From Oopsacas minuta (taxonomy: Eukaryota; Porifera; Hexactinellida; Lyssacinosida; Leucopsacidae), in assembly GCA_024704765.1 (NCBI GenBank), contig JAKMXF010000255.1, positions 434,001 through 498,000 on the forward strand: a stretch of 64,000 nt of DNA, given 5' to 3'. The translations under genes and the position numbers were made by a program. Every line of letters starts with the position of its first letter. Positions within the stretch are counted from its first letter, which is position 1. Under the pieces are notes generated by a model. It had not been told where the DNA came from. It worked only from the letters and a program-made list of their open reading frames with translations, and did no database searches. This document shows positions 56,501-64,000 of the stretch, in pieces.

Positions 56501-59500
56501 GAGAGAGATGGAGGTGCACGTCAATCTTTTATATCTCATCAACTTCAATGTATTGATCGTCTTCACGGATGCACTCAATCACAAGTATTAGCACTTATTC
56601 AGAAGATATTTAAGTATGATTATCCTATTGAGAGTTTTCAACTGCTGCATTGTAATGCTGATACTACGTTTGAAGAATTGTCTCTATTCCTTGCCAGAAC
56701 TAATACATTTTTGAAACCAACATATTGCTTGATAGAAGTTAACAAATTGCCTAATCTCCTACAGGAATACACTATGAAACATGTTGCTGAATCACAGAGA
56801 GAATCCAGATTAATAGCATCTATTCATTACATTGAAACTGCTCAATCTCTTCTCCACGAGCTACCTGGAGTAAAGGTAGAGAGACACAGTAATCTTGAAA
56901 TACTCTCTACTATGCCAAAGAGTGATGTATTTGAAGTAATAGAATTGGTATACGGACTTGAAGGCAACGGGAAATCGCATTTCATTCGTAATAAGATAAC
57001 TCCCTATCCTCACAACATTGTGATACCAATTAACGAAGCTTTCAGTGTACCAGCTGTGATAGAGAAAATGAACCATACAATCCCATTGGACATAGACGTA
57101 TGTATATATTTCAACTTCACTATAACGTGTTATAGAGAATGTGATAAGAGTGGAAAGGACTACTTGGAGTATGCAGAGCTTATGAGGAGAGTGAATTGGT
57201 TCTTCTTTGACTTACTTGTCCTCAATTATGTTTCTGATAGCAGTTCTTCTTTAATATTCCGTCTCCCTTCTGGCATGCGTTGGAAGTTATATATTGAGGT
57301 TCCTTCACGACCGGGTGTGACTAATAGCTTGGTAAATTTGGAAGATTTCAAGAAGGAAATTCCTATATTTAACATAATGGGCATTCCTCACCTGATAGGA
57401 GATGATGTACCATATGAAATTGATCAAGATGTACAGCTGATCTGCAAATACCTACAAGCTTATACTGATTACTTAAACAAGAAAAGTAGGGGAATTAATC
57501 GTCTCTACGACGAGAAGAAGCACAGTAGAGTAATATTCTCTACAGACCCTAATCTATGTGATGACCAATGTTATCGTCTATTAGATAAATATATGGAGCC
57601 TCATGTAAAGGTGCGTAAAATATTACAGAAACTATTCGTACGTTATATGCTACGACGTTGTAATGTATTAGAGAGTATGGGGAACTTCACATTTAATACT
57701 GGGAAGGGGATTATATTCGATCTTGAAACTGAGCAAAATATGATTACGGATACTAAATTATTGGGCTCAACATTGATGAAGACGATGATATTCGAAGTAA
57801 ATCAGTTCTGTGATCCTACATGTAAGGAGGATTGGGCGAGAAGCGAGCATCAACAGCTGATCTATAACACCAGTGGAGGAGGACACACCATCAGATTTCT
57901 ATCTCTACATCCTGAGAAGTTAACCAGTGAAGTGCGCTCTAATTTCACTTCAATTGGTATCAGTATACCTTCGCACACAGACTTAGGTACTAGAAAGAAA
58001 TTAGAAGAATTACTCGCACACGCTCTAAGTCTCGAGAACTCTGAGACAATATCTAAACTCATCCATGAAGAGGAGTATGTACTCACAGTAGATTTTCTCC
58101 TCAAAATGCTGAACATACATGAGAGACGTATGTGTAGATATCCTGTTGTGTTGGTAGGAGAGACTGGAGTAGGAAAGACTAAACTGTTAGAGTTCCTATC
58201 CAAACTCTGGAATAAGACGATTCATGCAGCTTATTACAAAACACTAGACTCTATTGTTGATATCATTACCAAACAGATTAATCAGATTTTATTCCCAGAG
58301 CATAATCATACTGGCACGTATTCTCTGGAACCATTAATAGCTCTCAATGATGCTATTTCTACTCGCACTATGCCAGCATCTGATACTACACTGAAAGCTT
58401 GTGAGATGTTATACAAAGAGATTATGAAACCGCTTGAAGGATTCTGTAAGACCCCAGCATTTAATTTGCTTAAGATAGACAGAAGTACAGCTAAAAATGC
58501 ATTGAAGTTCATTTCCCCTGAGAATACCTGTAGATTCTTGAATGAAGTTCTCTCTGCTAAACCTGTAGATACATTCATCAAGATTAATGTACACTCAGCA
58601 CTAACTCCTATTGACATTAAATACAGATTTACTGAGATTATTGATAAGGCAGAACAACTCGCCACACCCCTTATCGACTCTGATACACCTCACGATAAGA
58701 CCTACCAATCTCCAATTGTCACAGTATTCCTTGATGAAATCAACACTTCTCATTGTCTAGGTCTGTTCAAGGAAATAGTTATAGATGGTTATATAGACGG
58801 AGTGAAGTTGCCTGATAACGTATTCATAGTAGCAGCTTGTAATCCACATCGCTCTGTAACTGCTACTCTACAGCAAGACACTAAGATAGAAGATTGGGTA
58901 CTGGGATGGTACTATGTACGACAGATACACCCACTCTATCTCGTATACTTTGGGATTACGGAGCACTAAATGAAAACCAGGAACATGAATATATTAAACA
59001 GAAATTCGCAGTTTCTGGCCTGCATGTAATTTTACGTGGTATTGAATTAGCTAATCTAACCTCTCAAATTGCTCAAGCTCAACAGTTAGTGAGAAAATTC
59101 GCAGAAATGCAACTTATAAAGGTCGGTTTCTCTGAAGCAGATTCAAAAATTCGAGCTAAAAGTTGTGTCAGTCAGAGAGATATCCAGCGAGTATTCAGAA
59201 TAACAGAATTTCTAAACTCTATTAAGGAGCAACAAGACACTAAAACTATTGAGAATTCTGTCATTGTTGCGATTGGCCTTGTCTACTACTTCAGACTAGA
59301 TGAATTCTTTCGTTCTAAATTTAGTACAGAAATTGATAAATCTTTCGGATTATCATTCTGTAAAATTCTGAATAAATATGTGGACAAATTCATATCTAAT
59401 GTTAAAGTACCAGTTGGTATAGCAGAGACCAAAGCCTTGAAAGAGAATCTATTTGCTACTCTTATATGCACCATGTCTAAGATACCTCTCATAATAGTGG

Positions 59501-62500
59501 GAGCTCCTGGCACTTCAAAGACTCTCTCTTTCGATTTAGCCATTAGTAATGTGAAAGGTGGAGAATCACCCAAGGAGTATTTCCGTAAGAGAATGTTTCC
59601 AGCTTTAGAAGCTCACTATCTACCAATGCTCTAGACGCTCAACCTCAAATGAAATAGAGAATGTATTTAAAATAGCTATAAAGAGACAAGAGACACACGA
59701 TGAGGCTAACCTCAAGGTGTTCCCTGTTGTGTTTATGGATGAAGCAGGTCTCCCAGAAGAGAGTCACGAGTCTCTTAAAGTTTTACATTATTTTTTGGAT
59801 AGACCAAAGGTGTCATTTGTCGCAATTTCCAATCACATTCTTGACGCAGCAAAGAGTAACCGTGCTATTAATCTATTCCGTCCTCAGCAACAAGACGACC
59901 TGTATACTCTAGCTAACGGCTGCTTTATGAGGTCTAACAAGGAATCTACAATGAACAGAAGACAGCATTTAATGAGTCAGCTGTGTGTTCCTTATGAAAA
60001 TCTGATGAAACACTCGATATACTCTAAGTTCTACGGTCTGAGAGATTTCATTCACATGATCAGCTATCTCAGAAGAAACAGAGATAAACTTGATCAGAAA
60101 GAAGAGCTAATACTGAAAGCTATTGAGAGAAACTTCAATGGACAAGACAAGGATGACTTTGCTAAAGTAGCTGAGATGTTCATTACAAAAGAAATATTTA
60201 TGAAACATTCAAGGAATATTATTGAGGTTTTGAGAGAGAGTTTGGAAGACAAGAGTATACGTCCAGAATCTCGTAGAGACAGACAAGGAGAAGAGGAACT
60301 AGTAGAAGTCAGATACAAGATGATAATTGATCCCAGTGAGGATGACTCTCTAACCAGACTACTCTACCACTACAATATACTCAACATACAAGATACACGT
60401 ATGTTCATTGGTAGTGACTTCCCAGGAGATGGAGAGTTACAAAAAGTAATACTAATATCAGCTATAAAGCATGCTGCTGCCGAAGGCAAGACTGTTATTC
60501 TATCACAAGCTGATGAGATATATGAGAATTTCTATGATCTTTTCAATCAGAATTATAAACAGGTTGAGGATAATAAAGGCAGACGTTATTACGCTAATAT
60601 TGCTATAGGATCACATTCTAAGCCTTGTAGAGTTGATCCTAATTTCCAATGCATTGTTCATATACAGAAATCCTTCCTGGAAGATGCTCCTCAGCCCTTC
60701 TTAAATAGATTTGAGAAATTTCACGTTTCTCAGAAAGATCTTCTCGAAGCTTCTATCAATGCTCTTCCTCCATGTATGGAGATTATTGTTTCATCTACGA
60801 TTAGCAAGGTATTGTATACTTAATTTATACTTAATATTATGAACCAAGTGGGGGGTCTCAATAAATTATTCCTATTAGATTTAGGTAATTTCATTTCGCT
60901 TGACATTTGTCTCTATACATTTAATGAATAAGATTTTCGCATTTCATCCTGTAGGGGATTCACAATACGCGACCCTGACTGTATTAATACTTGTTCGATT
61001 CTTCATCCAACTTCATTTTTGTATATCAGCAATAAGTAGTCTGTTTGTTGTTATATGTACATAACTTTACTAACTTTTAGGAGTTAAATCTTCGGCTAGA
61101 TATTCGAAGATTTAATTTATTTGACTTAAATTATGATTTCATTTAGCGATGTTACGTGACAATACTCTTGATGCTTGTAATGTTTAATCAAATTTTACAT
61201 GTATTCCATCTGATTCGGACGATACATATTGTACATTCTTACTTGACCTTTCTGTTGTTTAGGTGAGAGACTTCATCAGGACAGTCAAGAAGGAAACTTT
61301 CTATGGTGATATATTTGATAGTTTTGAGTCTTTATTAATTGACATGCTTCCTAAGCCTGGATTCGATTATGAAGAAGTTAAGAAAAAGAAAGCCTATGAA
61401 CCAGTTGTCGTAGATTCTGTAGATCCTGGAAATATAGCAGAAGAAGAAGAGGATCAGATGGGAGCGTTACCTCCCCCTCACGAGTACTTAGACATCCTCC
61501 TATCTCAATTGAAGAAACTAGCAGGCTTCAACTTCATTTATCTACCTGTTGAAGAGAGAGATCAGATAGCTAAAGATATCCTACAGACTGCTATATTTAT
61601 TGATCCAATGAAGGGTGACGTGGAAGTTGATAATCTTGCTAAGACAATCCGAGCTAATCCTGAGAATATAGAACAGTTCATAACAGGAGCTATAGATCAT
61701 CTGATGAAGGAGAATGCTCCCATGTGTGATGAAACAGCTCAAAGTAAAGGTCTATACCTACTCCCAGTTGATGTACTTCCTGGACAGAGACTAGTAATAA
61801 GTATGATTGTACACTTTCTAGTGAGATATCTATGCACACGTTTGTTACAACTTGCACTACCTGAAGCGCTGATTGTTAAATACGATCTGATCAGTGAAAC
61901 ATACAAGAGAACTTACCTTGTCCATCAAAACCATTTTGAATTCAAAAAGCTAATAACTAGATGTGTCAGTTTACAAGATGAATCTAATGAGAAGGATTTG
62001 GTACGACCTAACAAGTTGCTGTGCTATACACGGACTACCTCATTCATCCTGTCACTTCCTAACAGCTATCCTCCAGACCAGCATATACAGCCTGCTAGTG
62101 CAGAAGAATTGAGAAACATACATCCTGTAATACACTGTGAGGATGATACAGCTCTGTATAAACTGTCTGCTATCAGAACACAGGAACAGTTCATGACTAT
62201 TCTAAGAGAATATTTCAACAATGCACAAAAGCGTGTGTTAATATTTGTAGCAGACATGCAGCATGTTACTCAACAGAGAATTAACTTTGTTAGGATAATG
62301 ATAGATGAAGAGGAGAGTGTAGCTAAGACGAAAGTTGGTGAGTTCACTCTTAATAAGCTTATAGTTGTTCTTCTACACTATCCTCCTACTATATTCAATC
62401 GTACTATTCATAAGACTCGTACCGGATCATTCTCAAGATACCCTGCTCATTTCTTACATGGCTGGGATCATTACTACCTAGATAATTTACAGAAACAGAA

Positions 62501-64000
62501 GGAGAACAATCCTCTTAACATTCAAAACTGGTTAACTCTAACTCTCCTCTCTGATGAAGACGAGTTGAAGAAAATTAAAGGTCCTATGCTTGACTCTTTA
62601 TCTAATAAGATTCCTCATTTAACAGTTGATATATTGTCTCGTATTAAGTTTGGTACAAATCTTCGTTGTGTGTTCAATTCCGCAGATATGGATCTTTATA
62701 ATCGTGCTGAATTACTGAAGCAGATATTTGAAACTGATGTCGGGTTTATGCTATGTGAGATTTTCATTTCTTATTGGAAGTCAGATTTTATTCGAGAACA
62801 AATCCACAACTACGCTAATTCTATCTTTCAGAACTTATCGAATTTGAGTCTCACTGATTTGGTCGTGACTAGCTTTTGGAATCTGTTCACTTCGTTCCTT
62901 ACTCTAATGGTGTACAAAATTAATGAAGGATTAAATTTTGAAGTTTTATTCGATCAAGATGACAATCCTAATGATTACGTACATCATAGAATATATGAAC
63001 AGCTAGCTCCCACCAGGTCAGAATCTCTCTCAAGACGAGATACAACACACTTGTTTTTAGGAATTCTGAGAAATTTGAGCAAGCCCAGTATGGAAGAAGT
63101 TAAGAATATTTCACATATTTTGGATGCTCAAGTGAATAATGCTATCCACATCCCTAAATTCCCATTCTCCATGTACATCACTAGGGCATTTGATAATGCC
63201 ATACAGTGTAGTATACAAGAAGTCAATAAGAACATTACTGCAATACAAATTTCAAAATCTAGTCAAGGATCGAACAAGCCAAATCAAGAAGACCTCAATA
63301 AATTCCTATTAGAGAATCTGAAGAAAAATCTACATCGTTATCCTCTTATTCAGTTTATTTTAGAGAATGTTAAGAGTACTATTTGGATGCATTATTTGGA
63401 AGATTTTGCCTATAATCATATCAGCGTTTCTTCAGCTCATTTATTCGAAAAACAAGAGAATAATACCAGTTTCCTGAGATTAGTTAATTTCTGGGGAAAT
63501 GATTTTGATAGAAATGATATTGCTAACGCTCTACTCAAACTTCACATTTCTGCTTTCTCGAATCCTCCAGACTTTAGTAAGCTTCTATTCATATTTTCTT
63601 CTCTAGAGAAGCTTAAGGATCTAAATTTACCTAACATAGAAGAGAGCATAGGCATGCAAAGTCTAGTACAGCCTATTCCTACATCTGTTCCAATATTCAG
63701 CTACTTTATCGACACCCTTCATCAGGATATCATGAAAATATTTTCCAAACGTCCCTCCCCTTCCAATCTAGAAAACATCAAGAAATGGGTGAGTGTTTAT
63801 AATAATCTAATAATTCAATATGCTGGATCTCTTCACTCGGAAACTCTTGAGCACATTCTATCCAATGACCAGAAGATCAAATTTGCTCAAATGCATGCTC
63901 TCTACCTGATTGCTAGATATTATCCTATCAATGAAGATTTCCTTTTAAACGCGTTCGACTTAGCTATCTTTGTCAAATTAGAGCTGAAAGGTGGTTATGA
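50549..64000 (+). CDS. RNF213: RNF213-like giant AAA+ E3 ubiquitin ligase (partial, with apparent frameshifts)
   Basis: Exons: 50549..50591, 51018..51467, 51827..52035, 52377..60808 and 61263 to beyond the window; junction phases agree. The first exon opens MTSLFLSKTKYYAQ. Exon 4 (8.4 kb) encodes the helical N-terminal arm and the dynein-like AAA ring: Walker A YGLEGNGKSHF (near 56965, probably AAA2), VGETGVGKTKLL (near 58160, AAA3) with Walker B VFLDEINTSHC, then GAPGTSKTLSF (near 59500, AAA4) with VVFMDEAGLPEESHESLKVLHYFLD. The RNF213 hallmarks YDLFNQNY and PQPFLNRFEKF follow. The RING and RZ zinc finger lie beyond the window. RNF213 ubiquitinates lipid and bacterial surfaces and acts in lipid-droplet and innate immunity biology in vertebrates. 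Three single-base frameshifts occur in exon 4: in an A-run near 52552-52558, in a C-run near 58925, and near 59622. Confidence 0.88.
50739..50821. repeat. TA-target MITE in the RNF213-like first intron
   Basis: The left end CAGTCGAACCTCTGAGATC is answered by the right end, whose reverse complement is CACTCGAACCTCCGAGATA. It is a pogo/Tigger-type miniature element. Confidence 0.65.
51519..51609. repeat. MITE, 'ccgtatttccctgaataag' family (copy 4)
   Basis: TACCGTAATTCCCTGAATAA at the left is answered by TTATTCAGGGAGATACG at the right. It lies in the RNF213-like second intron, and its 5' end extends the apparent ORF of the preceding exon. Confidence 0.65.
51709..51807. repeat. TA-target MITE (99 bp)
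   Basis: The left end is CAGTAGAACTCAGATAAGACG and the right end's reverse complement is CAGTAGAACGCGAAAAGACG. TA flanks both ends (51707-51708 and 51808-51809). It lies just upstream of the third exon of the RNF213-like gene. Confidence 0.7.
60809..61262. other. Intron of the RNF213-like gene
   Basis: Donor AGCAAG|gtattg, acceptor gttgtttag|GTGAGA. No repeat or gene was recognised inside. Confidence 0.7.

Overview
The window is nuclear DNA from an animal (or close relative). Genes have GT-AG introns. They include a tektin (axoneme protein), septin, CDC20, TIMM10, mitochondrial-type SHMT, molybdenum cofactor sulfurase, a lysosomal PQ-loop transporter, a MATE transporter and an RNF213-type giant AAA+ E3 ligase. 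hAT and pogo/Tigger DNA transposons and several families of miniature inverted-repeat elements fill the spaces. The sequence is A+T rich. Single-exon multipass genes, Frizzled-like receptors without a cysteine-rich domain and an RNF213 homologue would suit an early-branching metazoan such as a sponge, but the sequence alone does not fix the taxon. No tRNA, rRNA, CRISPR or bacterial operon was seen. All splice sites were read by hand from the sequence.

Layout. 1-5 kb: a flavin-dependent aldonolactone-oxidase-type gene in two visible exons (5' end not found) and an ~800-bp inverted-repeat element. 5-6.3 kb: PQ-loop lysosomal transporter (-). 7-11.5 kb: two head-to-tail-inverted single-exon 7TM receptor genes whose central 973 bp are nearly identical. 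12.7-20.3 kb: a three-exon tektin gene; its ~6.1-kb second intron contains a MATE transporter (+) and two divergent actin-like genes (-), one with an in-frame stop. 20.6-22.6 kb: SHMT in two exons. 24.5-26.9 kb: MOCOS in one exon.

27.6-40.9 kb: a twelve-exon septin (-, 762 codons by my assembly) with a long Ser/Pro-rich N-terminus. One of its introns contains a complete four-exon CDC20 gene on the opposite strand, and one of its introns has a GC donor. 41.7-47 kb: a transposon block, with a Tigger element inserted inside another TA-target element, followed by a full-length hAT element with a perfect 8-bp target duplication. 47.1-48.3 kb: a frameshifted 7TM-type pseudogene. 48.9-49.4 kb: TIMM10 in two exons. 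50.5 kb to the window end: an RNF213-like gene, partial, with three apparent single-base frameshifts in one 8.4-kb exon.

The genes do not form a pathway. The most notable features are the nested gene architecture, concerted evolution of two duplicate pairs, actin-like proteins that have lost the ATPase residues, and a cluster of single-base frameshifts that may be either biological or assembly errors.
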